A stretch of DNA of 64,000 bases from Liolophura sinensis. Lineage: Eukaryota > Mollusca > Polyplacophora > Chitonida > Chitonidae. The stretch covers positions 37,142,191-37,206,190 of the forward strand of contig NC_088302.1 of assembly GCF_032854445.1 (NCBI RefSeq). Reading direction: 5' to 3'. Under the pieces are notes generated by a model, which was given only the letters and a program-made list of their open reading frames with translations, did not search any database and had not been told where the DNA came from. The translations under genes and the position numbers were made by a program. This document shows, one piece after another, positions 21,908 through 33,686 of this stretch. The first letter of the stretch is position 1; each line of letters begins with the position of its first letter.

Positions 21908-24900
21908 GTACGTATTTTACCGACAGCATTCGCGTAGTTATATCCTTTAGAATGCTGTGTGAATAAATGTTACATATGTTGAGAGGAAAGACAGGGAATC
22001 TCGATTTTTAAGCAAGAATGTATTATGTTATGCTACTGGAAAGCAGTGAACAACAACAACGACAGTGGTGTCCTGATTCAGTGAATAATGTATATAATTA
22101 CTGATAAATACATTGCCGCGCCTGCGTTTAATGGCGTGACGAGGTAGTTGCTTATGTATATCACGGATTCGACATCCAACAGCCTATCCTGTCTATGTAT
22201 TTTCTTAGTCTTACATGTGGACCCAGGTGGTTGTTTCAACTCGTCTTTGTACACTGGGCTGGCGGAGAATATCATAGCCACAGCGGGAGCCTATTGTGAA
22301 CTGTACACCGTTTCACGCCGAGTTCTATAAATCTTTTCAAATTGATCTCATCAGTCTAAAACAGATGTTAACTGTGGCTCTTATCGCTCAGCTAGCCCAC
22401 ACACACAACCCGTGGTGTAACTTAGCTGTTGCTCGGAACAAGCAGAAAATGTGTCACGCAGCCAACCTTGTCAACTTGTTTGCCCGTCCAGGCAAGTACA
22501 ATCAGTAGTGTATCCAGCACCTTATTTACTGAAACAAAATTTCTTGGGATTGGTACTAAGCATCTAATAAAGAAATAAATAAATAAATAAATTTGTTGTA
22601 GCAAATCATCCGCCTAGGCATAATCAAATCAAACCTTTGAATAAAATGGCTGTCAGAATAACCAGAAATAGGCTAAATTTTTAGTTATTGTTGTAATCTG
22701 TGGAATGTATCACTACATACACTTGCAGTAACACAGCATGGCGGAATTTCACTGTTCTCGGAGAATGTACTTCCGTTTGTGGTTGAATATGCTGCTTTCA
22801 TGGTTGTTAAGTTACAATGGAATGCTTTTTGACGAATTATAAAGTCCCACCTGCGAAGGTTAACAAAAACGTGGGGGCTTCAAAGTCTAAATAGGCTGCT
22901 ATAAATATGGAATAAGGAATACTAAACACACATAAAAACAGTGTGTGTTCCATGACAGTATCTGTTGGTAGAGGTTTTGATTGATCGTTATTGGGATTTT
23001 ATCAATTCAGTTATACTGCAACACCTGCTATTAAAACAAAATGAAGGTAAAGTTGTCAGTGAGTGAGTTATTGGAATAAACCTTGTGGGCCTACAGGTTG
23101 AGGTGTAATAAATCAGTGTAGGCCTGTGAGCGTCATTCAGCTCCATTCCTTGTGAGGAAGAGCTGAAATAATTAATTTATTATGGAATGTTATGACAAGC
23201 CATAATTCTAGGAAATTGACATGTACATACATATACTTGTAGTTCGATATGTAACTAAAAGAATCTCTGTATTGGTAGGCATATGTAGGTTTTTACATGT
23301 ATGCACATGTATGTCTTTCGATTTTCTCAACCCCCTTCACTCAATCAACGTTACACTTCCCAGGTGTATTGCTTGGGAAGTCCAAAATAGTGAAGTGTTA
23401 GGTATTTTCAAAAAATGTGTTCTGCGGTAGGCACACACAGTACTCTGTCTCTTGGAAAAGTAGGGAGTACTGCACCTCTGAAAATTATCTGTAGTACTGC
23501 TTGACCCCTTGGGTTACTGCCCAAGTTGATCTTCCTAGTGGCATGAATACCAACGAACTTATTACACAAAGTTTTTCATGATCTGTTGAAGAAATAATCT
23601 GTGAAATTGTGGAATGAGCTGTTATTTACGTTTGCTCTATGTGATAAACATTTGAATATAATCGTGAAAAGATCGAAAAAAAAAGGGTTGATTGTACATG
23701 TATTCTATGTATCCTTGCCATCATTGAACTATTGATATACAACTATATGGTGTAAGGACCAAAACCTGTATTACGATATGTGCCTTGATCCATTGCCACG
23801 TATGGCAGGGGGTTCATATGACTGAAAAATTGTTAAGTATGACATTAAACCTCAAGCACTCACTCACCCAACAGACATCAACGTGATTGACATACCAATT
23901 CAGGTCAATCGGGTAGATGGCATCACGCAGTGAGAAGCTTAAACAAGACCTTTCTTTCGAGTTCGACAGAGATTTTCTGGGGAAATACATGTATGAGATG
24001 AAGGTCAGTGTCAGTAGTTGCAAAAGGTACATAAGTGTCTTAGCTGGCAGACAGACCCTGTATTATGCGAATTTGGATATTAAAGGAGAACTCCAACGCC
24101 TTTATTTTCATACTAAATGTTCCCTAGACACAATATTTTGCTATGTCCGTATGTAAACTGCATTTAAAAAAATATTATTTTAACTAGTTCCACTTAAAAA
24201 CACCATTCATGTTGGATCATCTGCCTAACTTGTCGGCCACAGAGCCCTGGCCAGGGGATGTCATGTCGTGAAGACCTGCCAGGATTATTTAGGCTATTGA
24301 AAAAGCCCTGCAAAGCCCATGACAAATCTGTGCATTCAGATCTACCCACTGTCAATGTAACTAACGTTGCAGTGCTCTGCGATGTGTCACCGCAGTCGCT
24401 AAACCACACTAGGGCATGGAATAATCTCAAAATTAATTGTAAAAGTATAGCGATTGTCTCGTCTTGTCTGTGTTGAACACACACTTGCAGGGAATGTACT
24501 GCTGTGGCGTCACAAGGTCAACGGTGGCTCGATAGTAGTGGAGTAGATTTTCTGATCACCAAATTCTGCTGTTTTTCTTCCGTTTTTGATGTTTTAAACA
24601 ATACGGAATCAAATCATGGGACATGAAAGCTGCAGTTTGGCAGGCCCAACGCTGGAGTTCTACTTTAAGTATTATGTATGCAGCAAGCTTTGCCGATGGG
24701 GTAGCCAACTACATATACAATGTAATAATCGGGTACACGTCTTATGGGCTAAGGATGGTACCAGGCTCCGTGTTTCCAGGCTAAATAATTATGTTGAATA
24801 ATTATTCTAGAGTGAAGTAGAGGTATGAAGTACCAGATGCTTTTAAAATGACAAAAAAATTGAGACTTTTACAATGAGTTGATGTGCCCTGATAGGAAAT

Positions 24901-25615
24901 ATCTAACATGCATGCGCAGCGCACGTAAACAATAGCTTCAAGTGTAAAATGTTGCTGTTCTGACAGTTGTGAGTAGGGCACAAAAGGGAGATATCAGTAT
25001 GGAATTTCCACTCGTATATAGATGCGGAGGAATGAAATAAAATTGTCCCAAAAGACCGCAGAGGGGTCTGCAAATGTAAGTCACCTGACCTTTGCCCATA
25101 ATATGAAAGTTTTGGCAGGTATTTTCGTTCCGCCGACTTGCTCGCTTAAGTATGCTAACTATAAATTTCAAACCTGTGCCAGGAATGAAATAAAAACATG
25201 GATGAAGAGAATGCTTCCCACTGGTTTCAGAACTGTTGTTTAAATGATTGTTACTTCGTCCAAAACACCATAGCACAAACAAGGTTAGTAAGTGGCAGTG
25301 TGGTACTAATCAGAATGCCCCTTGATTGAATCAGTATCCGACCTATTTGGAAGTTGAGCATGTGCCAGTCCCTGCACGGACTGCTGCTTCTTCATAAAGA
25401 ATGAATTTATATATGTGTTAGAAAGCATGCTGTTGGCATTAAGCTTCATGTTACACATTTCACCTAAATATCCAAATTAATGCTGTTGAGGCTTATTCCT
25501 CGCCAAGCTTATGCCCTGAAAACAGTGGACATTTGTGAATCTGGGAATCAACAGCAAGTCAGAACCACTTGGACACGATCAACCTCCTAACCATGGTAAC
25601 TTTGATGTTTTGTAG
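21908..25615. other. SCOC: Probable first intron of SCOC
   Basis: Lies between the candidate leader donor and the acceptor of the first coding exon. It contains one SINE tail of the second family near 23814. Short open frames in it lack family signatures. Confidence 0.35.
23814..23872 (+). mobile_element. SINE family 2, 3' tail fragment
   Basis: The tail CATATGACTGAAAAATTGTT, then AAGTATGACATTAAACCTCAAGCACTCACTCACCC, matches the 3' end of the element at 25752. A TCACTCACTC-ending tail distinguishes it from the AAATAAAT-tailed family. Confidence 0.7.
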
Positions 25616-25638
25616 AACAATTTCTGGTTGGTACCCTG

Positions 25639-25699
25639 ATGAAGATGTCAAACAAAGAAGAACTGAGCAACATTCCTCTTACTAGTGACAGTGAATCAG
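25639..25699 (+). CDS. SCOC: SCOC coding exon 1
   Basis: The exon itself begins at 25616 after TTTTGTAG and ends TCAG|GTTAGT. It encodes [20 protein letters not shown] plus one base. Confidence 0.85.
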
Positions 25700-28600
25700 G
25701 TTAGTAGCCTTATTATACGCAGTATATAATGACAATAACATAGGGTATAAAATCAAAGCAGCAACTACAGTGTGATAGTGAGCAAATGGTCTCGTTACTG
25801 GTGAAATACGGCCTCTTGTCAATTTGCGCTAGGGACTGATTCGGTGGCCTAATAGTTAGAACATTCGCGTGATCTGGAGACCTAGGATCAGACCGGTTCT
25901 GGCCGTATCAAAGTCTTTTAAAATGGTACTTTTGATGCCTCACTGGACCTTTAGCACTGAGAAGTTACAGCAAGGAAACATGACTGGTTAACCAGTGTTC
26001 GTATAATGTGACTTTGTGGGGTGTCATGTCTGGTGTCTTCTGCCACAAGAAGACACAGTATATGTACACACACCTAATGACTCCTCATTGTCATATGACT
26101 GAAAAATTGTTAAGTATTACATTAAAACCCCAAACATTCATTTATTCAATCAATTAACCTCAGGTTTTTTTTTCCAACTGTTAACGTACATACCTAAAAA
26201 GTAGCAAATTACATGCTCCACAGCACCAGAGCTAAAGCAGAATTAAGACTAATTGCAGAAATGTTCTGATACTGGTACATGTACAGTGTATGTGAATGAC
26301 TGGGCTAACCTACCTGTACATAGTGTATATATGCCTTGGCTTTGGGGGCTTCTTGTGCAAAACTTTTGCAATAGGACTTGTAAGCCTCACAAAATTGTTT
26401 TTGCTACTTATAACAGATATACCCAATACCCACGTCATTGCGCCAGATATGTTAAAAAGCATGTCAGCATCACTAGAATGTATTAGCTGCAGTGTCATAC
26501 AGTGTGCATGTATGTCTTAAATGTGCATTGTCATGGATGCCTGCTGGGATGACTTTCAGCCCTTGAATCAAAGCAGTTCAAACTTCTCATGATTCAAAAG
26601 GGGTTCAAATACACAACAAAATGTCAGTGGTCAATAGGATCTGTGAGATCTACTTATCTCCTTCAATTGAATAAATGGGAGTATAATCAAACTCTTTTAT
26701 GATTCATTTTTGTCTAAATCTAGAGCCTGTAATACATATTTGCTCGTTGCTGATGTTAACAGGTGAAGGAGATGTCCATCAGAGACCAGGAGACATTGAT
26801 AGTAACAGGCTAGAGGGTCTGACCAATGGAACCAGTGGACATAGTGAGTCTATTACAAGGGGTTTAAAATACATTTAACTGTACTGTCTCTGTGCAAATG
26901 TTTTACCATAAGCATATACTAAGAAGACTTCTCATAGATACAAATCAAAAGGGACAGCAAAAAAGCAGCAGAGTGGGCAGTTTCCACCGCCTACTGTTAA
27001 CCTGCTTATCGTACCTGATAACAAAAAAGGGCAGAGTGTACATTTTTGGGGCTGGATGCAACATCCTTTTAAGATTTATTTATTTATTTATTTATTTGAT
27101 TGGTGATTTACGCCATGCTCAAGAATATTTCACATACGACGACGGCCAGCATTATGGTGGGAGGAAACCGAGCAGAGCCCAGTGGAAACCCACGACTATC
27201 CGCAGGTTGATGACAGACCTTCCCTCTTAAAGCTGGAGAGGAAGCCAGCATGAAGCGGACTTGAACTCATAGTAACTGCATGGGTGAGAGGCTTCGAAGT
27301 CATTACGCTGTGCTAGGGCACTAACCAACTGAGCCACAGAGCCCCCACTCCTTTTAAGAAGCCTAGATATGGGTATATAGGGTTAGAAATGAGTGATACA
27401 TGAGAGTACATACACACCCACATTTTGGCTGGCACATCTGAAAATTCAAAACGGGTGTGCAGCGTGCAATCAGCTTAAATTTTACTCATTTGAAACATTA
27501 ATTGATAGTTTGCACTTAAGAATGCTCATGATAAGGTTAGTAGTGAAGTTTATTTTATTCACTGAGTTTACTTGTTTAAAGAAAAGGACATTAGCAGTAT
27601 GAAATATGGAGGGCATTAATAACACATCAGATGTGAGGCAGCAGAGAACTGGTGATAAAGGTCAGCTAAAGGCCCAGCTGTGCCCATGAGAATGAACTGG
27701 ATTAAATGTCTCTTTTTTTTACCTGTATTTAGCTGGGTTTGCATGGTAGTGGGCAGGATGTGTATTTATCATTTACAGGAATTTTTGTTCATGTGTCTAC
27801 ATTAATGATAAAAAGCAATATGTTTCAGCTTAATGCAGCAATTTTCTTATTTGACCCGTATATAATGTTTTCATCAAAGTGTGATTTGGCTTCACTATTA
27901 CAGCCATTAGTTCTGTATTTACGCCCACAATTTGTTTATTAATTTGGTTTTTCGAATGCTAATTTATGCTTGTAAATTGGGTAAATAGTTTAATATCGAG
28001 AAAGTCATTATTTTAATGTGCCTGTAATAATTAACCCTTTTGTTTCACTTTCAGTTCTAGACCCAGATATTAACCCAGATGAAGAAGAAGAGAAACACAG
28101 GCTGATTACACAGGTTTTAGAATTGCAGAACACCCTGGATGGTTAGTATTATCCTCTGACTTGTCATGCTTCCATCATGGGACAATATTCTGCGATGCAG
28201 TACATGTATGAAGGTCTAGGTGACTATTTGAATAAACAACTACAATATAGTAGCACAGTGTACAGAAAGAATATCTCAGAGTCCCAGCCTGAAGAGTTCC
28301 TCAAGAATATACACTGAAAACAGCATTTTCTTTCAGCAAAGGAAGTTTTCACGACTCATTTTAACAGTGGGTTGAAAGTAGCAGTATTATAGTACTTCAT
28401 TTCTGATTAAGAATTGTTTTTTGGAAATTGGTGAAAATAGTGGATATGAAAATTTGAAGAAGTTAGATATATACAGTGCATCAGTATGATCAATCAGTAT
28501 CAGTCTTCACGGGATGAAAATATAATATAATATACATTTTACATAATTATATTAAAACTTTACAGATGAAAAAAAAAATTGACATCCACTATACATCAGT

Positions 28601-28778
28601 CTGAGAGAACCTGTATGGTTTACATCTATTTTCAGACCTGTCATCACGAGTGGACTCTGTGAAGGAAGAGAACCTCAAGCTGAAATCTGAGAACCAAGTG
28701 CTGGGACAGTACATTGAGAACCTGATGGCGGCCAGCAGTGTGTTCCAGTCCACCTCCCCCAAAACCAAGAAGAAGTAG
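25639..28778 (+). CDS. SCOC: Short coiled-coil protein SCOC (four coding exons)
   Basis: SCOC is a small Golgi/trans-Golgi coiled-coil protein. It binds ARL1 and, with FEZ1 and UVRAG, promotes starvation-induced autophagy (family knowledge). Four exons join in frame: 25639-25699, 26763-26843, 28055-28141 and 28636-28778. All have GT..AG borders and phase 1 junctions, giving 123 residues. Residues 1-55 are variable and acidic. The coiled coil is about residues 58-112, with the diagnostic block [20 protein letters not shown] followed by [10 protein letters not shown]. The C-terminus is lysine-rich (PKTKKK). Human isoforms span roughly 80-160 residues, so the length fits. The start is the first ATG of ATGAAGATG; the second ATG (25645) is an alternative, and the frame is open back to the acceptor at 25615, so an upstream coding exon is possible. 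Confidence 0.93.
25752..26150 (+). mobile_element. SINE family 2, full-length candidate, in SCOC intron
   Basis: A tRNA-like head (GGTGGCCTAATAGTTAGAAC as A box; the B-box region GGATCAGACC is degenerate) is followed by a body with GTCTTCTGCCACAAGAAGAC (an inverted repeat). The tail is CTGAAAAATTGTTAAGTATT, then ACATTAAAACCCCAAACATTCATTTATT. About 75 bp upstream of the head (25757-25830) is also found at 63885-63965, so the unit may begin before the tRNA-like part. Confidence 0.65.
26763..26843 (+). CDS. SCOC: SCOC coding exon 2
   Basis: Follows TTAACAG and ends CATA|GTGAGT. It encodes a polar, poorly conserved linker, residues 21-48 ([20 protein letters not shown] and on). Confidence 0.8.
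27075..27348 (-). mobile_element. tRNA-derived SINE, full length, in SCOC intron
   Basis: Reverse orientation, starting with TTTATTTATTTATTTATTTA. An 11-bp duplication, TCCTTTTAAGA, flanks it at 27064-27074 and 27349-27359. Confidence 0.9.
28055..28141 (+). CDS. SCOC: SCOC coding exon 3
   Basis: Follows CACTTTCAG and ends GATG|GTTAGT. It encodes the acidic lead-in and the start of the coiled coil ([20 protein letters not shown]). Confidence 0.92.
28636..28778 (+). CDS. SCOC: SCOC coding exon 4
   Basis: Follows CTATTTTCAG and ends at TAG. It carries the invariant core of the family ([16 protein letters not shown]) and the basic tail. Confidence 0.95.
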
Positions 28779-28892
28779 ATCTCCAGGGTGGCAGAAGTTT
28801 AGCTTTATTAGGTGAGGATTGAGGTGTTATGGAAATGTGGCAACAACTCAGTGTTGAGTTTGGTAGTTACATTGGGGGTGCTAGTCAAGTAA

Positions 28893-28903
28893 AATAAAAT
28901 AAA
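28893..28903 (+). other. SCOC: Candidate SCOC polyadenylation signals
   Basis: Overlapping AATAAA hexamers lie about 115-120 bp after the stop codon. The real site is not provable from sequence. Confidence 0.45.
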
Positions 28904-29784
28904 TGTAGTTGTGAGTGGAATACTGATAAGTAGTTGTTATTCATCAATGCACATGAAATGAAGCCTTTGGGACAATTTCATATAATTTTCAGTATAAACA
29001 CAGGAATTGTTTAACATAAAGTGGAAATTATCTTCAAATGTATTAGATCGTTTTTTTAAGCCTTGAAGGACACCTAAACCTAACCATTCCTGATTAGTTA
29101 TGTGGGTAGTCATATAAGTGAAACTTATACAAGCTATTTAAATGCATGTACATGCATATAGCAATGTGCATAATTTCACAATATCGTGAAGCTCATTGTG
29201 CTCAAATTAAAATGTCCCAGCTTTACACATACATCTAACATCACCTTTCAGCAGAGACAATATGACTGTGCTAATTCCTGAACCTTTTGCACATATGAAA
29301 GAGCAACATCTAGTGCAATTTATGCACATGTTTAAGTTGATTTTGGATTGGCCAATTTTGGGGCTTCACAAAAAGTACAATTTTATGAGTGTACAGAGAT
29401 AATGCCTTCAGAATATGCTTGAATAAACACCTTGCAAACATGCGAAAAGGTTGAACAATTACAGTAGATTTTAACCAGCCAATTTCCAAAATCGCCTTAT
29501 TGATATTGTTGACATTGCCGAAATTCCAGGCACAATGTTCAAATGAAACTTAAAAGACAGACTTATAATTTATTTTTGCAGGTCAAAGACAAAATATACA
29601 GTTAAATCCAGCTGTTTACATAATCACCATGTACATGTCCGTGTAAAGCCAGTGATACATGCTGGTCATGACTTTTAAACACACAATTATCAAATGACTG
29701 TACTTAAGTTCATGCAAAATGTATAGATGTTTCATGTATAGCATTTAATATTTCCTATGGCATCGGCTTAGAACAGTTTGGTAG

Positions 29785-29936
29785 TACAGTACAGTGCCTG
29801 GGCTTCTCACCAATTCCTGCTGTGAGTTCAAATCCTGCGCATCCTGGCTTCCTTTCCAGTTCCTTTTCCCACCATAATGCAGGCAGCGGTTATATTCTTG
29901 AATATTGCATAAAACACCAATGGAATAAATAAATTT
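29785..29936 (+). mobile_element. SINE, internally deleted
   Basis: The B-box region CTGTGAGTTCAAATCCTG, a shortened body (CCCACCATAATGC) and the tail (GCATAAAACACCAATGGAAT, AAATAAAT) are present. About half of the body is missing. Confidence 0.65.
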
Positions 29937-31821
29937 AACATTTTTTGCTGCATGCAGCTGCCCTCCTATTAAGGTTGTTATTGCTGGGTAGTTTGTTAGT
30001 GCTCTGTTCAGATAGATTTGATTTATGTCTTCTGCTCGGGTGATCTGAGAAGATGACAAGCTTCAGTCAGGCGTGTCAGATCATCCTGACACTCAATGTG
30101 TCTGCATGTGATTATATACTCACTTTTCTTTAGCTTTTGTCATCAGCACAGTTTGCCTTTTTGAAACATTAATGAAACGAAACAAGGTCAATTCAAGGTT
30201 AATGTCTCTTACAGGTGATAATAACCCACACATTAATGAGCTCACTGTAGGTATGTAATCATGACACCAACATCAAACACAAGCATATAATGGACAGTAC
30301 CCTGGTATATTATCTCTCTGGTGTGTGTTCTCGCCATGGTATGGTTCAAGTACTGGCAGTGTGGTGTAAAGGTCTAATCATTCATTCATACTAGTGGCTT
30401 TGTTCATGACATATCTATCTAGGTATGAGGGACAAGGCTCACAGCGTGTTTGTCAGTCTATCAGTCGGTCACAAAACACCTGTAAACACTTTTTTCGTTT
30501 TTTTCATCATAGTATATTGAAATGGGACATAACTAGTTACAAGTTAGGCAAGAATTTCGGGTTGTTTTTAACTTTATTATGGAAGTTTTTTTTAATCCTA
30601 TTTTGCATTTGCATAAGTTTTGTGGTAGTACACTGTGTTGAGTTAGAACTTGGTACAGGGCTTCACCAATATGATTTACAAATCAGGTTTGAGTTTCTGG
30701 TCATCTTGTCCATTTTCAACAAAATCACATCAGTTTTTGTTCTGTTGTAAATTTAACCATACTTGAAGCTGTATTATTGAATATTCTGTTGGATCAGTCA
30801 GGTAGGGTACTGTACATGCACAATCTGTGAACCGTAGCAATACAGTACTTCCAGTACGCTCAGAGCTGAATCTTGATCTTCTTGTGACAGTAACTGTATT
30901 AGGTTCCCAGATGATTTTTTCCAGATTCAGTGGGTTGGTTGTGTCTTAGGGTTTCTTTGAGAACAGACAAGGGTATTAGATGTACCTTTGACATGTTTGA
31001 AAGCTGCCTGGAGCATGACATTTAGAACAGGAACCGGGTACACTTTCCAGGAGTGAAGTTAAACGTGTATAGCACAGCTCACCCAGCCTTTCTGTTCCTG
31101 AAACCTTTAACCATTATGCAAGCATGTTGTGAGCTAGGTCTATGGTTATCATTCAAGTTACATTTGTATTGAGCTTCAAAATCAAAGAGCTGTTTAGTTG
31201 GCCTGAAGGCATTGGGTAAATTTGAAGTAATGTTTTCATCATGTGGCATTTCTCTGTGTGACAAAGGAGAAGCCCCCTGGGTCCTTGGAAGTGTATTATA
31301 AGCCTGTGTGGCATGTTCCGTTGATCAGAGCCGTGTATTTAGTGACGTCCTCAACAAGTCAGACGATCCGCAGCACAAAATGTATCATTGTTCAGCATCA
31401 ACAGGACACAGATCATATCGGAGCAAGACATCACATTTATGCCACTCATCAGTTGACATATCCATCAGCAAATATAGAACTGCTCACATTTTCTGACTCT
31501 GATAACAGCTTCACCCACAGAATATTGATTTTTTCTCCCCTCTGTATAGACTCCCCAAGTTTTGCTCATCACACCATTATTATAACAATATCAGTTTCAG
31601 ACATTTCCAGCAGATTCCTATATATCATCTTTTTTCTCACTCTTTTTCTCACATGGCTTTAAATTTCTTCAAATCCACTGAAAATTAAAGAAAACAATTG
31701 AGTAATTAAATGAAATTAATGTTTCTCTAAGCTTCTTTAATACTTAAAACACAGGCAGATGAACAAAAATGTTTTCATCGAAAATGCGGCATCATCTATT
31801 AGATACCTGTTTTGTTTCTTG

Positions 31822-32070
31822 TTTTATTTATTTGATTGGTGTTTTGTGCTGTACTGAAGAATATTTCACTTGTACAGCAGCGGCCAGTATTATGGTGGGA
31901 GAAAACCAGGCAGAGCTGGGGGAAACCCACAACCATTGGCAGGTTTCAAACCTTCCCATGTAAGGCTGGAGAGGAAGCCAGCATGAGCTACCCTTGAAAT
32001 AAAGGCAACCGCAGTGGTGAGAGGCTCCTGGGCCATTGCGCTGCGCTGCCGCATTAACCACTTCTCCCAC
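31822..32070 (-). mobile_element. tRNA-derived SINE, minus strand
   Basis: Tail GTTTTATTTATTTGATTGGT on the left, body with CCAGTATTATGGTGGGAGAA, and a degraded tRNA-like head at 31980-32060. Confidence 0.8.
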
Positions 32071-33433
32071 TTATTTTAAAGCAGCTGTATTACCCTTGTG
32101 ACCAGTCCTTTGAACTGTTGGACAGAGATGTATTAATTGATATTATCAGTAAATTATCAAACGGACCTGGTATGTAATCATTTTGGTTGTACGTTAAGCT
32201 AATTTTAAACAAAATCAACTGCATTGAATTACTGTAAAGTATTTCAAAGTTAAGCTTTAAAGCTATGTATTAAAATCACCTGTTTTCCCTTTTTGTTACT
32301 TGGTTTGATGTCATCATCTCATCTAAAGTCCATTAAATGATGTTGCCTTTAATATTCCAGTGAAGTGATTTATGCAGGTTATCTGATTTTACAAAATTGT
32401 GGAGCTAAATTTCTATTCTTTCATGTTCCTTCTAAAAGAAAATAGGAAAAACATTAAGCCAAAAAAAGTCATGTTCCACTTTTATTAACACACGTATGCC
32501 ATACCCTGAATCTATCAATACTTCATTTCTGTGGTGGTTGTGAATTAATACACGCACCTAATAATTAGTGAAGATAATGTGAAAGTACATGTATGTGCTC
32601 TCACAGGGTGCCTATCCAGAAGCAGACGTGAACATCAGTTATATTGAATCTTGTGGGACTGGCATTGGGTGCATAGGGCCTGTTCACTGTCATGTGTTGT
32701 GGAGTGTCTTGTAGACAAAACACAGGTCATGACCTGAAGACCAGAAAGGCAAGGTTATTACTGTATATAATGACAGTCGGTAACAGATGCCAGGCACGAT
32801 ATTGATTCTCTTAAAGGAGACACAGGTTATTGCTGATTTAATCTCTCTCCTACCATTTCTATTTCCTTCCATTTGGATCCTCTTGAAGGCTTTATACTCA
32901 TCATTGTGTTAGATTCCTGTCAAGTGTGTCTGAACCATCTGAGAGGCCCACTCTGCAGAAGGCCTACTGGCTTATTGCTTCAGAGCAGCATCAGTCGCAT
33001 TGTAACTTTACGTCAGCTGTCACAGTATGACATATTGTGCTTTTATATACAAAGGTGTACCTCCAGGTATATGTACCAGTTTGTAATAGTGCCATTGAAT
33101 TTCTAGATATTAGTGTAACTGATAGACACCCAAAGGCTGGTATCATGCTGATGAAATAAGGTCCTGCCTGTTCGGGGCATTACTAGGTTTTCTCTGAAGC
33201 TTTTGACCAAAGGGGTTGTATTTAATATGAATACATTTTCTACTGGTGTGGCCACAGCTTGTGTCCGGAGGTTTGACAAGTACCTGGGTTAAGTGGTTGT
33301 CCCAAGTTGAATGCCTAATATTGTCCACCTGTAAACCTGAGACCAGTACATTTCATAAAGCACATTTTATAATAGCTAAGTAAGCCCTTTGCTGTGTGCA
33401 CCATATGCTGTAGATGATGAATTTGTGCACCTA

Positions 33434-33569
33434 CGTGGGAAGGTCTTCCAACAAACTGCGGATGGTTGTGAGTTTCCTATGGGCTTGGTTTCTTCGCACC
33501 TCAATGATGGCTGTTTTCAGTGAAATGTTCTTGAGTATGGCGTAAAACACCAATCAAAATAAATAAGTA
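33434..33569 (+). mobile_element. SINE fragment, body and tail
   Basis: Starts at the body (CTACGTGGGAAGGTC) and ends GTAAAACACCAATCAAAATA AATAAG. The head is missing and the middle has diverged. Confidence 0.7.
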
Positions 33570-33587
33570 AAATTAATATGTCCTCTG

Positions 33588-33686
33588 CACGCAGGTGCTG
33601 CAGTTTCTTGCCACCATACTGCTGGTCACTGTCTTATATTAACGGGGAATACTTTAGAGTATGGCGTAAAACACCCGTCAAATAAC
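33588..33686 (+). mobile_element. SINE fragment, tail half
   Basis: A second, more diverged tail copy directly after the previous one (GCCACCATACTGCTGG, GGCGTAAAACACCCGTCAAA). Confidence 0.55.

Noticed and set aside
31243-31662. 139-codon plus open frame
   Set aside because: AT-rich frame with no conserved motif and no splice context.
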